This document shows, in pieces, positions 23,965 to 35,300 of a DNA stretch of 64,000 nt. Positions within the stretch are counted from its first letter, which is position 1; every line of letters starts with the position of its first letter. The DNA comes from Eublepharis macularius. Its lineage: Eukaryota > Chordata > Lepidosauria > Squamata > Eublepharidae. The DNA lies in the NCBI RefSeq assembly GCF_028583425.1, contig NC_072806.1:39044001-39108000 (forward strand). The letters run 5' to 3'. Under the pieces are notes generated by a model. The model ran no database searches. It was given only the letters and a program-made list of their open reading frames with translations, and was not told the origin of the DNA. The translations under genes were made by a program, and so were the position numbers.

Positions 23965-25037
23965 TGTCCGGGGTCTGGGTCCCAGCCCCCAGACTTGGTA
24001 GGAGGGAACAGCGGGTCAGCCGGGCTGACGGGCAAACAGAGGGGGCAGCCAGCAGACAGCAGGTCAACTGGTCAGCCAGCTGACAGCAGGTCAACCAGTC
24101 TGACTGGCAGGCAGAGGGGGCAGCTGGGGTACAGCAGGTCAACCCCTCCCACAGGCAAATGGAGCCAGAACCTGCCAGTGCCAGGGGCAAGGGGCAAAAG
24201 CCCAGGGCCTCAGGAGGCAGAGGGAGACAGAGAGAGGCCAGCAAGTCCCACTCCCCTAGGAAGGGAAAGGGGGCTAGGCAAGGTGGAAGGGGGCAAGGGC
24301 AGAGGGACTGGGAGCCCAGCAGTCACCCACCCAAAGACCTTACCTGAGGAGGAGAAGCAGCAGCAGCCCCAACAACCCAAAGCCATGCCCCAGCTAGGAA
24401 ACAGTAGCCTGGCCCAGGAGTTGCCAGAAGCCAAGCCACTCCAGGTGGGGCTATTGGAGGCACTCTGCAGGAAGCCCTGGGCAACCAGCCAAGGAGCCGC
24501 AGCTGGACCCACCTTCAGCCATCAGCTCTGCCAGGGAGGCTGGGCTGCTAGCCGGGGGACTGCAGCTGGACATGCCTTCAGCAATCAGCCAAGGCAGGGA
24601 GGCTGGGCAGCCAGAGAACAAGGCACAGCTGGTGCTGGTCAGTGGGGCCAGATCAGCTACCCCAGCTGCAACTGCTTGGTGCAGCCCAAGGCCAGGCTGG
24701 AAGAGGGGTGGGGCAGTAGAAGGAAGCCCTATAAAAGCTGGCTGGGAAGAGCCCTGTGGTGGTGGGTGTGAGTGAGGAGTGATGATGTGGAGTGAGAGCA
24801 GTAAGATGCAAGGGTGGAGGCTTGGAGGAGAGTTCTGGAAGGAGGAGATGAAGGAGGACGCAGAGGGTAATCAGGCCAGGTTGAGCAGGCCAGCGAGTGG
24901 ACTGAGAGGGAGTCTGGGTGAGGTATACCGCCCCTCCTTCCACAGAGCAGGGTCCTGCAGAATCCCTGGCCCCCCTGTGATGTCAGGAGCAGACTGCCCA
25001 GTGCCACGCCCAGCGGCAGCGGCGGCAAGCCCTGACA
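23965..25037 (+). repeat. 5' LTR of Gmr1-like element
   Basis: A 1073-bp copy with a TATA box at 24730-24737. Its GC-rich U3 contains short direct repeats built on CAGCCAGCTGACAGCAGGTC near 24040-24130 and paired CATCAGCTCTGCC/CAATCAGCCAAGGC-type repeats near 24510-24610. An open frame crosses most of U3 but has no recognisable product. Confidence 0.95.
24730..24737 (+). promoter_or_regulatory. TATA box in the 5' LTR
   Basis: TATAAAAG precedes the first ATG of the pol frame (24782) by about 50 bases. Transcription would start near 24760, which would set the U3/R border. The same motif lies at 29336-29343 in the 3' LTR. Confidence 0.7.
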
Positions 25038-28000
25038 AGTTGGTGGCCCGTACGGGGAGAGACGTTCCGACGCAGGCGCCAGTCAAGGGGCGGCCTCCCA
25101 AGGCTGCTGCCCCAGCGGAGCTCGGACCGTGGCTGGAGGAACGCCAGGATAGGATGTGGGGAAAGCTGGAGGCAGCCTACCCAGCTGCTCCAGTGGAACT
25201 AGCACAGACAGCGGAGCTGCAGATGCAAGCTGGCGCGCTCACTGAGGCCTTGCCAAGGGTTTGCGCCCTCGTTTGGGAAAATAACCCACCGCCTGGCAAG
25301 CAGGTGCAGAGTCTATGCGCCACCGTGAAGATAGGCCGGCTGATCCTACAAGCCCTGTTGGACTCTGGGAGTGCAGTCTCAGCAATTCGGCCCCAGCTCC
25401 TCCCAGCTGCCACCCCAGTGCACCGCTGGATCCCGGTGACGGATGTGATGGGCCGCACCCAGCCGTACCCTACGGCCCTAATCACGATAGAGTACCTAGG
25501 GGTCCGCCACCAAATGGAAGTTGCCCAGTTAGCTCACCTACCCGTACCAATACTGCTGGGAAGAGATGCCCCGGGGTTCTTCAGGCTCCTCCAGCAGGCA
25601 GCGGAGAAATTGGGAAGAGACACCCCAGGGATCGCCGGGTCGCGGCTGAAGGCGGCAGGGGAATTGACAGACCCACAAGTTGCCACCGCTCTGCAAGTGG
25701 AGGAGGCCAACGACCCGGGAGAGGGTCCCTCCACCAGACCAGGGGCAGAACCACGGACTGGAGACCCAGTTGGAACCCTGGCAGACCGCCCATTCCGTGA
25801 TGCTCAAGGGGCAGATGAGTCATTGCAGCGCTTGCGAGAGACAGCCGCTCGGGAGGAGGAGCAAGTGCGGGATGAACGGAGGTCCCAACGGCTCCCTCGC
25901 ATCGAGAAGCAAGGAGGGGTTTGGGTGCGCCTAGCTCGTGCCCCAAATGGCCAGGGGGAGGTCCGCCAACTACTTGTGCCAGCAGCCTATCGGGCAGAAG
26001 TCCTCCGCACGGCCCATGAGCACGCTTGGGCCGGGCACCTGGGGCACCACAAGACCCTGAGGAAGGTTCTTGAGCAATTCTTCTGGCCCTCCGTGAATGC
26101 AGACGTGAAGGCCCACTGCCGCTCGTGTCCCACCTGCCAGCGGGTGGCAGCCCGCCGCCCGCCGAAGGCCCCCCTCTCCCCGCTGCCCGTCATGGAGACG
26201 CCCTTCCAACGCATCGCAATGGACTTCATCGGACCGCTGCCACGCACACCCCGGGGCCATCGCTTTGCCCTGGTGATTGTGGACTATGCCACGCGGTTCC
26301 CTGAGGTCATCCCGCTGAAGACCATGCAGACCCCAGGGATGGTACGGGCCCTGTCCAAGTTTTTTGCGATGGTGGGGCTGCCAGATGAAATTTTGACGGA
26401 TCGGGGGGGCCCGTTCCGTGCCACAGCCATGCGCCAGCTCTGCCGGAATTTGGGGATCCGGCAGGTGTTCACCTCGGCTTACCACCCTCAAACAGACGGG
26501 TTGGCAGAGCGGCTGAACCAGACCGTCAAGGAGGCCCTGAAGAAGATGACGCGGGACAAGCCTCACCAGTGGGACTTGTACATCGACCCGCTCATGTTCG
26601 CCCTCCGGGAGACCACGCAGGCCTCCACCGGCTTCAGCCCATTCGAGCTGCTATATGGGCGTAAGCCAAGGGGGATGCTCTCCCGGCTGACGGAACGCTG
26701 GGGGCCCCGGGCCAGCAGCCCCGCGCCCCCCATACAGGAGTACGTGAGCCGGCTCCGTGACCGGGTGCAACAGTCCCAAGCGGAGGCAAATCGCAGACTG
26801 ACTCGCACCCAGTCAAAGCAAAAGGCCGCCTATGACCGGGGTGCACGGATGAGGACTTTCCAGGCCGGAGAGAAGGTCCTCGTGCACCACTCGGTGTTCC
26901 CAAGAGAGGAAGGGGACCCATGGAGGGGTCCCTACCAGATTCGAAGGGTGCTGGGCCCCACCACCTACGAAGTCCAGTGTGGGGTTGGCCGGCGTCGGCG
27001 GAAGACCCTGCATGTGAACCTCCTAAAACAGTGGCACGAGCGCCCGAAAGAGGAGTGCGGCGTGGCTGAGGACCCACTAGAGCTCCCTGACAGTGTGCTG
27101 CCTTGGACCACTGATGCCCCGGAGTTTGAGGAGCCCAAGGTGGACCCTCAGCTCAACCCAGCTCAGAGGGCCCAGCTACAAGACCTCTGGGCTCGGATTC
27201 CCGGGGTCTTCTCCCGCAGGCCGGGCAGCACGAGCCTGATCCAACATGCCATTCCAACGGACCCGGGGCAGACAGCCCGGGCTACCTGGCGCCCCATCCC
27301 CAGGAAGCGGTGGGAGGCCGTGGAGAAGGAGACCGACGAGATGCTCAGGCTTGGGGTAATCGAGCCCTCGCGAAGCGCTTGGAGGAGCCCGATAGTTTTG
27401 GTGCCCAAGCCGGATGGGACCACCTGATTCTGCATCGACTATCGTGAACTGAATAAGGTGGCCCAGTTCGATGCTTACCCCATGCCCCGAGCAGATGTGT
27501 TGGTAGACCACCTAGGGTCTGCCCGCTACCTGTCGGCCCTAGACTTGACGAAGGGCTACTGGCAAGTGCCTGTGCGGCCAGCGGACCGGGAGAAGACAGC
27601 CTTTGCCACCCCACGAGGCCTCTTCCAGTTCAAGAAGATGCCGTTTGGTCTACACGGGGCAGCTGCCACGTTTCAGCGGCTGGTGGACCAAGTGCTGGGA
27701 GAGTGCCGGGCGTATGCAATGGCGTACATAGATGACATCATCATCTTCAGCCCAGACTGGCCCACCCACCTCCAACACTTGGAAGCTGTCATGAGGGCCC
27801 TCCAGCGAGCCGGACTACGGGCTAACCCAAAGAAGAGCCACCTGGGGTTCCAGGAACTCCAGTACCTGGGCTTTGTGGTCGGGGGAGGCCGAGTTCGCCC
27901 ACCACCAGACAAGGTGGCCTCAATAGCTGATGCCCCCCAGCCCCGGACCAAGAAGCAGGTCCGACGTTTCCTGGGACTACTGGGGTATTACGGGCGGTTC

Positions 28001-28562
28001 ATCCCCCACTTTGCCTCCCGAGCCGCCCCCCTGACAGACTGCTTAAAGAAGGGGCTGCCCAACCAAGTCCGGTGGACCCCAGCACTAGAAGCAGCTTTCA
28101 AGGACCTGCGGTCAGCCCTCTCTAATACCACAGCCCTGTGGAACCCGGACTTTGACCGACCCTTTACGCTGGCCACAGACGCTTCTGACACCGGCCTTGG
28201 GGCAGTCCTGACTCAGGAACGTGACGGAACCGACGTCCCCATCCTCTTCCTGAGTCGGAAGCTGCAGCCCGCAGAGAGGCGCTATGCAACAGTGGAGCGG
28301 GAGGCCCTAGCGGTCAAGTGGGCAGTGGGGGCCCTGCAATACTACCTGGCCAATAATCCCTTTGTCCTACTAACGGACCATGCGCCCCTGCAGTGGCTCC
28401 ACCACATGAAGGCACACAACCCCCGTGTGCTGCGGTGGTACCTCTCCCTCCTCCCCTTCCGGTTCACCATCAAGTACCGCAAGGGGGCGCAGCATGTGGA
28501 TGCGGACTTCATGTCCCGCATGTTTGAGTCTGACCCTGACCCCCACAACTCAAAGCTAAGCG
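24782..28562 (+). pseudogene. Gmr1-like pol: protease-integrase-RT-RNase H, one stop
   Basis: The frame is open from ATG 24782 inside the LTR, through the primer site, to a TGA at 27425-27427, then on in the same frame into the 3' LTR. Residues from that ATG: protease LLDSGSAVSAI about 192; integrase zinc finger with HLGHHKTL and CRSCPTC about 409-451; catalytic Asp in MDFIGPLP about 479, Asp in LTDRGGPF about 538, Glu in LAERLNQ about 576; GPY/F-type WRGPYQIRR about 715. RT follows, with CIDYRELNKV directly after the stop, MPFGLHGAAATFQ, and catalytic YIDDIIIFS near 27727. RNase H has LATDASDTGLG, YATVEREALAVKW and LLTDHAPLQWL. The TGA probably replaces CGA. No capsid domain precedes protease; only about 110 residues lie between the LTR and it. 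Confidence 0.9.
25041..25058 (+). promoter_or_regulatory. Primer binding site candidate
   Basis: TGGTGGCCCGTACGGGGA begins three bases after the LTR end and starts with TGG, complementary to a tRNA CCA end. I cannot name the primer tRNA. Confidence 0.6.
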
Positions 28563-28570
28563 GGGGGGTG

Positions 28571-29643
28571 TGTCCGGGGTCTGGGTCCCAGCCCCCAGAC
28601 TTGGTAGGAGGGAACAGCGGGTCAGCCGGGCTGACGGGCAAACAGAGGGGGCAGCCAGCAGACAGCAGGTCAACTGGTCAGCCAGCTGACAGCAGGTCAA
28701 CCAGTCTGACTGGCAGGCAGAGGGGGCAGCTGGGGTACAGCAGGTCAACCCCTCCCACAGGCAAATGGAGCCAGAACCTGCCAGTGCCAGGGGCAAGGGG
28801 CAAAAGCCCAGGGCCTCAGGAGGCAGAGGGAGACAGAGAGAGGCCAGCAAGTCCCACTCCCCTAGGAAGGGAAAGGGGGCTAGGCAAGGTGGAAGGGGGC
28901 AAGGGCAGAGGGACTGGGAGCCCAGCAGTCACCCACCCAAAGACCTTACCTGAGGAGGAGAAGCAGCAGCAGCCCCAACAACCCAAAGCCATGCCCCAGC
29001 TAGGAAACAGTAGCCTGGCCCAGGAGTTGCCAGAAGCCAAGCCACTCCAGGTGGGGCTATTGGAGGCACTCTGCAGGAAGCCCTGGGCAACCAGCCAAGG
29101 AGCCGCAGCTGGACCCACCTTCAGCCATCAGCTCTGCCAGGGAGGCTGGGCTGCTAGCCGGGGGACTGCAGCTGGACATGCCTTCAGCAATCAGCCAAGG
29201 CAGGGAGGCTGGGCAGCCAGAGAACAAGGCACAGCTGGTGCTGGTCAGTGGGGCCAGATCAGCTACCCCAGCTGCAACTGCTTGGTGCAGCCCAAGGCCA
29301 GGCTGGAAGAGGGGTGGGGCAGTAGAAGGAAGCCCTATAAAAGCTGGCTGGGAAGAGCCCTGTGGTGGTGGGTGTGAGTGAGGAGTGATGATGTGGAGTG
29401 AGAGCAGTAAGATGCAAGGGTGGAGGCTTGGAGGAGAGTTCTGGAAGGAGGAGATGAAGGAGGACGCAGAGGGTAATCAGGCCAGGTTGAGCAGGCCAGC
29501 GAGTGGACTGAGAGGGAGTCTGGGTGAGGTATACCGCCCCTCCTTCCACAGAGCAGGGTCCTGCAGAATCCCTGGCCCCCCTGTGATGTCAGGAGCAGAC
29601 TGCCCAGTGCCACGCCCAGCGGCAGCGGCGGCAAGCCCTGACA
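28571..29643 (+). repeat. 3' LTR of Gmr1-like element
   Basis: The same 1073 bases as the 5' LTR, with no difference noted. A G-run, AGCGGGGGGG, just before it is the likely polypurine tract. Confidence 0.95.
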
Positions 29644-31142
29644 GCGTGCGCCTGCAAGCGCAGCAACAGGCAGAGCTGACCACCGAAGACGAGGCGAGGC
29701 AATCAAGTGAAGGAGAGACACCTGGCCCTCTTATGCCATCCTGAGTTTATAAGGGAGCAACATCGTTCACCACTCCTTGTGCCCAGCAGCTCGGCTCCTG
29801 GAAGCTTCACCCCTGCCTTGTACCCTGCCTTCGCTTGGATAGACCTCCTGTGTCCTGACCTCGGCTTCATCCTCGACCACCTCTTGCCTGTCTCTGCGTG
29901 GAACTGACAACTCAGCTTTCAGACTTCGGCTCAGCTTTCTGACTCTCCCCTGCTTGCTCCCCTGACGGACGGACTCTCTGGCCCGGTGTGTTTTGGATTC
30001 TTGCTTTCTGCCTCCCGCTCAGCCCAGTGGCCTCCCAAACGGGGACCCCAGCCCTGACCGTGACACGCACATACACACAAATTACTGGGGAAAATAATTA
30101 CATACAGAGAAAGAGACTAAGAAATGTAGCCAGAAATTGGGAATAAAGAGAGTAAATGTATCTACCTATCCTGGAGAAGGGGTCCAGTCCGCGGTGAAGA
30201 GAGAGAGAGAGAGAGAAGCTTCAAACGTCCAGCATCTCGGCCAAGAGAGCAAGAGGCTTAGAGCAAACCTCAAGGGAACAGCGCTTGTGGATCCGGAAAC
30301 ATGTTTGATTTGAATGAGGCCGGAGCTCTACCTTTATAGGTAAAATGTGCCCTGAGGTGGAGGAGAGTCCTCCAGCAGTTAGGACAAAGACTCCAATGGT
30401 CAGTTCCTGGGTTAGACAAAAGGCTTGAGTACTTTGATTGATAGCTGCTGGGGTGTGTGAATGCAGATGCAAAACTAGTTCTAGCAATGCACAAAAAGGA
30501 CAGTTTTTCTGATGAAGTACACCAGAGCTAGGTTAAGTGTTTTTAGGGAGGGGATACATTGTGCCAGGAACGACTGTCTATACTTATGAATGTCATTTGA
30601 TTAGCTTCTCAATCATGGACAGGAGATCTTATCACAGAAGGAAGGAAAGGAATGTGTGAAGTGGGGGTGACTCTGCGAGGCCTTTGTTGCTCTGGGCGCC
30701 GGCGGGGCCGGGATGGCAGTAAATCCAATCAAGCCACAATCACTCCGCATTCCAGGGCAGCATTCCTTGCATGCCTGGTTCTCCCAGGCAGGATGTAGCA
30801 ACAGCAGAGGCTCTCTGGGGGCTATACGGTAGCCACTTTAAACTCCAGAAGCTTGTACACTTTTAATATTACAAGCAGTTATATGAAAACTGCTGTACAA
30901 CTGGCGAAGGCCAGGCTGACTGCTTACACAGGAGCCCAAGTAGTTCACCCAGCTGGCTTCGTCAGGGTAGGAGTGGCCCCATTCCCTCAAGAATTCTACC
31001 GTTTACACTAGGAAGTACCCCAACTCCTCTGGGTCCCTTTCAGAGTGGGTTTCTGGTTTCTGTAGCCCCCACGGTGGCTGTGGCAGAGGTCCAAGGATCA
31101 GCCCAGCTGGGACTCCCACTGGGCACATGGGTTGGGCCAGTG

Positions 31143-31580
31143 TGTCAGACTCTGGCAGTTAGATCCCCACAGCACTCCACTGTACACACTCCAAGGTATG
31201 AGTTAAAGTTACTTTATTAGAGATCCATCAGTATCAGCAAACACAGACAAGGGCAACTGGCAGAAGTGATGTGTATAAGGTTGGAGGTGTTAATTATAGG
31301 GACAGTTGAGCTTCTGGCACAAAAGAGCCAGGGGGGGAAGGGGGTTTGAGACAGGAGGCGAGAAGAACTGTAGGAGAGATGAAGTTATTGTTGGTTCCCA
31401 GGAGGAGCCGGCACTCAAGGACACATTCCCAAACAGCTGTGAAAACGAAAGTAGACATTGCGGCAGGCACCTGTGAGATAAGCACCCTCAGCTAGACAGG
31501 CCCCCAAATGCCTCTTCCCATACTCTCAGAGGTTCAACACATAATACAGAGCACAGAGAATACTCATGGCAGATACGACA
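31143..31580 (-). mobile_element. Solo LTR-D in Gypsy 2 gag
   Basis: 438 bases that start TGTCGTATCTGCC and end GAGTCTGACA on the minus strand. The exact 5-bp duplication CAGTG lies at 31138-31142 and 31581-31585. Gag reading resumes on both sides, so no coding sequence was lost. Confidence 0.85.
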
Positions 31581-32357
31581 CAGTGGGTCAGCCAGCACTG
31601 GAGCTCCCTGCCTGTCTGGGGGAGGGGCGGGCGGATGGCCTTGTGGCACATGGGCGGCTTGATCCAGCTGGCCACCTTGGCCTCCCGGTGGGCCGGGTTG
31701 GAAGGCCGCCTGCATCATCTGTTGGATATTCTTCACGAAGGTGTACAATTCATCCCTCATTTCCCCCATCTCAGCTCGGATCTCTTGCACTTCATCAGCA
31801 GAGGACACTTCCAGCATTCCCCTCCTTCCTGGTTCCTCATGACCTTCCCCTCCTTCTTCAGGGAAATCATCCCATTGGATCAGACACAGTCTGTAGAGCT
31901 GAGCCCTCTGACAATCTCTCATTTCAATCTTCCTCCTGGCTGATGCCACTCACGGGGTCCACTCCACCGGGGTCCCCTCCATCCAGGCTCTGTATTAAAT
32001 AAGCTGCCAGGAAACACCTGTGTGGAGTCTTGTGCCAGGTCCAGCTCCAGCCAACACTCCTGCGTCAGGCCCACGCTCTTGGTGGGGTCTTTGAGGCTCA
32101 CCTCGGTCAGCAATGCTGCACCAGTCCTCTTGCCTCCCTCAGCTGCCATGGCTCAGAGTTAGAAGTCTACAGTGAGTCAGGTCCAAGGGTTAAAGAGGCC
32201 AGTCCTAGCAATCTGTAAGGATGCCAGCCAACTCTCAAGGGACTTCTCTTCATGAGTAAAAGTTCTCAATTGATAAGATGCCAGTATCATACACTCATGC
32301 CATTCTTGCTAGGACTGGTGGCAACAGGCAAGCACCAAGCAGATATAGGTTCCCCAC

Positions 32358-35300
32358 TGGCGGGGGACTTCAATGGAGTTACAAACCTGGATGAGGACAA
32401 GCAGTCTAAAGCTGCTCACAAAAAAAGAGGACTATTACCAAAGGCGTTTTTTTATGCTTAAGGAACAAGAAAGTTTAGATGTGTGGAGGAGACAATATCC
32501 TAAGAATAGACAATATACATTTTACTCTGCAAGACATTTCACATTATCAAGAATAGATATGATCTGGGCCTCTAAAGAACTGACATTATGGACTAGAGAG
32601 GTGGAGATAATGCCAAAGGTAGGCTCAGATCATAACCCAATTATGTGGAGATTTGGGAAAAATGATAAAAGAAAAGGATGGAGAATAAATGAGGACGTTA
32701 CAAATAGAAGAAAATATTGCGTTGCGCGAAGGGAGACCAAATTTTTCATACAATATAATCTGAACAAAAAAGTGCCAACCAATAAAGTATGGGACACATA
32801 TAAAGTGGTGATAAGAGGCATACTAATAGACCTACTTGAATGCAAGAGCTAGGAGGAAAAAGGAGGAAAAGAGATCTGAAATTTTGGATAAAATAAAAGC
32901 CAAAGAGATACAACTTAAGAAAAGACTGGGGGGGGGAAAGACATATCAGGATATTAAAATTCTGCAGGAACAATTGACAGCAATGGACAATAAAGAATTA
33001 GAGTGGAACTTAAAGAGGATGAATCAGAGGTCGTTTGAAGGTGCAAATAAACCTGGGAAATATTTGGCGTGGCAACTAAAAAAAAGGAAGGAGAAGAAAA
33101 TCATAAGAAAAATTCTAGAAGATGATAAGGTGCTTATGGATCAAGCGGCTATTAGTAGAGCCTTTTTTAAGTTTTATGCAAAATTGTACCAAAAAAAAGA
33201 AGTGAGTAAAGATTTAATAGCGGAATACCTAGAGAAGATGAAAATTCCGACAATTCCTGAAAAATGGAAAGAGAAATTAAATAAGGAAGTGACGGAAGAA
33301 GAAATAAAGGAAGCTATACTTTCAACGAAGATAGGAAAGGTGCCAGGACCAGATGGACTAACGGCAAAGTTTTATAAAGTGATGGCTAACGAACTGGCGC
33401 CATTCCTGAAAGAGGCAATGAATGGAGCGATGCAAGATCAAAGGATTCCTGACTCATGGAACGAAGCCAATATATCGCTGATACCGAAGGAGGGTCAGGA
33501 CTTGACCAATGTTAAAAATTACAGACCAATTTCGTTGTTGAATAATGACTATAAAATATTTGCAAAGGTGTTGGCAGAGAGGTTGAAAGGATGGATGTCG
33601 GAATTCATTGCTGAAGAACAGGCGGGATTTTTACCCAACAGACAAATTAAAGACAATTTGAGGACAGTAATAAACGCTATTGAATACTATGACAAGCACT
33701 GTGACAGAGAGGTTGGTTTTTTCTTCGTAGACGCGGAAAAAGCATTTGACAATCTGAACTGGGATTTTATGTTTGCTACCATGGAAAAGCTGCAAATGGG
33801 AGAAAAGTTCATACAAGCGGTCAAGGAAATTTATAGAGACCAGAGTGCAGCAATCATAGTGAATGAGGATCTGACAAAAAATTGAAAATCAGCAAAGGAA
33901 CTAGACAGGGATGCCCGCTGTCTCCATTGTTGTTTATTTTGATTTTGGAAATATTGATGATTCAAATACGAGAAGATGACATAATCTGAGGTATGAAAAT
34001 AAAAGAGTTTTCTTACAAGGTCAGAGCTTTTGCGGATGACATAATGTTAATAGTAGAGGATCCAATTGAAAACATGCCAAAGGTAATAGAGAAAATAAAA
34101 GAGTTTGGATATTTGGCAGGATTTTACATGAACAAAAAGAAGTCAAAGATTTTATGCAAGAATATGACTAAAAAGAAGCAGCAAGAGCTAACAGAGATAA
34201 CAGACTGCGAGGTGACTAATAAAGCAAAATATCTTGGCATTGAGTTGAATGTGAAAAATATAGATTTGTTCAAAAACAATTATGAGAAACTGTGGATACA
34301 AATAGAGAGAGACTTAATAAAATGGAACAAATGGAATTTATCATGGCTGGGAAGAATTGCAGCAGTAAAAATGAACGTCTTACCACGTGTGATGTTCTTG
34401 TTGCAAACTATACCAATTATCTGAGACTCCAAACAATTTGATAAATGGCAAAGGAAAATCTCAGATTTTGTGTGGGCAGGCAAGAAACCACGAGTGAAAA
34501 TGAAGGTTTTACAAGATGCGAAGGAAAGAGGTGGCTTGCAACTGCCCAACATAAGACTGTACCATGAGGCAGTATGTCTTGTATGGTTGAAAGACTGGAT
34601 AACGTTAAAAAACCGTAAGTTGCTGGCCCTGGAGGGACATAAAAAAATATTTGGATGGCATGCATACATGTGGTATGACAAAGTAAAAGCGGTCTCTATC
34701 TTTTTGCATCATTATATTCGGAGAAGCCTCTTCACGGTCTGGAAGAAATACAAGTTGTATATGGAAGATGGGATTCCTTCATGGGTGGTTCCGTATGAAG
34801 TAATAGATCCGAGAACTGTCGATAACAAACAGTAATGTCTAACCTACAAGGAGATTACACAAATACAACACTCAAAGCTGAAAATAAAGACAGAAGAAGA
34901 ATTGTCTCCTTGTTATGGATGGTTCCAGTACAGACAGATCAGAGACCTTTATAATGCGGACTGCCAGAGAGGAGGAATAAGATTGGAAAATTCGGAGCTA
35001 GAGGAAGTGATACTACAAGAAGGTAAGAAAGAAATATCCAAGATTTACAAATTACTTTTAAAATGGCTCATGGTGGACGAAACAGTAAAAGTCCAGATGG
35101 TGAAGTGGGCAATAAACTTTCATAAAGAAATAACAATGGAGGCATGGGAGTACCTATGGAAAAACACAGTGAAGATTTCAACTTGTACGAACATTAAAGA
35201 GAATGTGTACAAAATGATTTACAGATGGTATTTAACACCAAAGAAAATTGCGCTAGGAAATACTAATATGTCAGACAAATGCTGGAAATGTAAAAAGCAT

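Larger units (their letters stand above)
23965..29643 (+). mobile_element. Gmr1-like Ty3/Gypsy element, very young
   Basis: Two 1073-bp LTRs (23965-25037 and 28571-29643) start TGTCCGGGGTCTGGG, end GCCCTGACA, and look identical along their length. The 5-bp duplication GCGTG at 23960-23964 and 29644-29648 is exact. The internal 3.5 kb encodes protease, integrase, then RT and RNase H. Integrase before RT is the order described for Gmr1 elements of fishes and other deuterostomes, unlike usual Ty3/Gypsy. No capsid or CCHC gag segment is present. Likely mobilised recently, perhaps with Gag supplied by another element. Confidence 0.9.
23704..30065 (+). mobile_element. Solo LTR-C holding the Gmr1-like element
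   Basis: The outer parts are 23704-23964 and 29649-30065, about 680 bases when joined. They begin TGTCAGAGACCCGCGTC and end GCCCTGACCGTGACA, as an LTR should. Flanks TGCAC (23699-23703) and CGCAC (30066-30070) match at four of five bases. An open frame rich in Glu, Ser and Pro runs through the left part and resumes in the right part, but has no family I know. No internal region belongs to it, hence solo LTR. Confidence 0.65.
23510..30928 (-). mobile_element. LTR-B copy, minus orientation, with nested elements
   Basis: The LTR proper is 30928-30071 plus 23703-23510, about 1050 bases. It starts TGTAAGCAGTCAGCC and ends GGTAATA on the minus strand. The 4-base CAGG (plus strand) on both sides and the continuity of gag across it mark insertion into Gypsy 2 gag. 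Solo LTR-C and the Gmr1-like element lie inside. Confidence 0.75.
22740..32149 (-). pseudogene. Gypsy 2 gag, split into three parts
   Basis: Part one (32149-31586) starts MAAEGGKRTGAALLTEVSLK and includes MGEMRDELYTFVKNIQQMMQ. Part two (31137-30929) has EFLREWGHSYPDEASWVNYL. Part three (23505-22740) has NVRAFTHPMQAQYEDPL, ESVKVEFFCAGLNPDLV, LLGWIQLVCEIENREK and a CCHC-like CLKCSGADHFTVDC. Solo LTR-D separates parts one and two and LTR-B separates parts two and three, each at a point where the reading resumes. Internal stops and frameshifts exist besides the insertions. Confidence 0.8.

Noticed and set aside
23698..24771. 357-codon frame as a host protein gene
   Set aside because: It runs from solo LTR-C into the LTR of the Gmr1-like element and repeats at 28571-29377, so it is LTR sequence.
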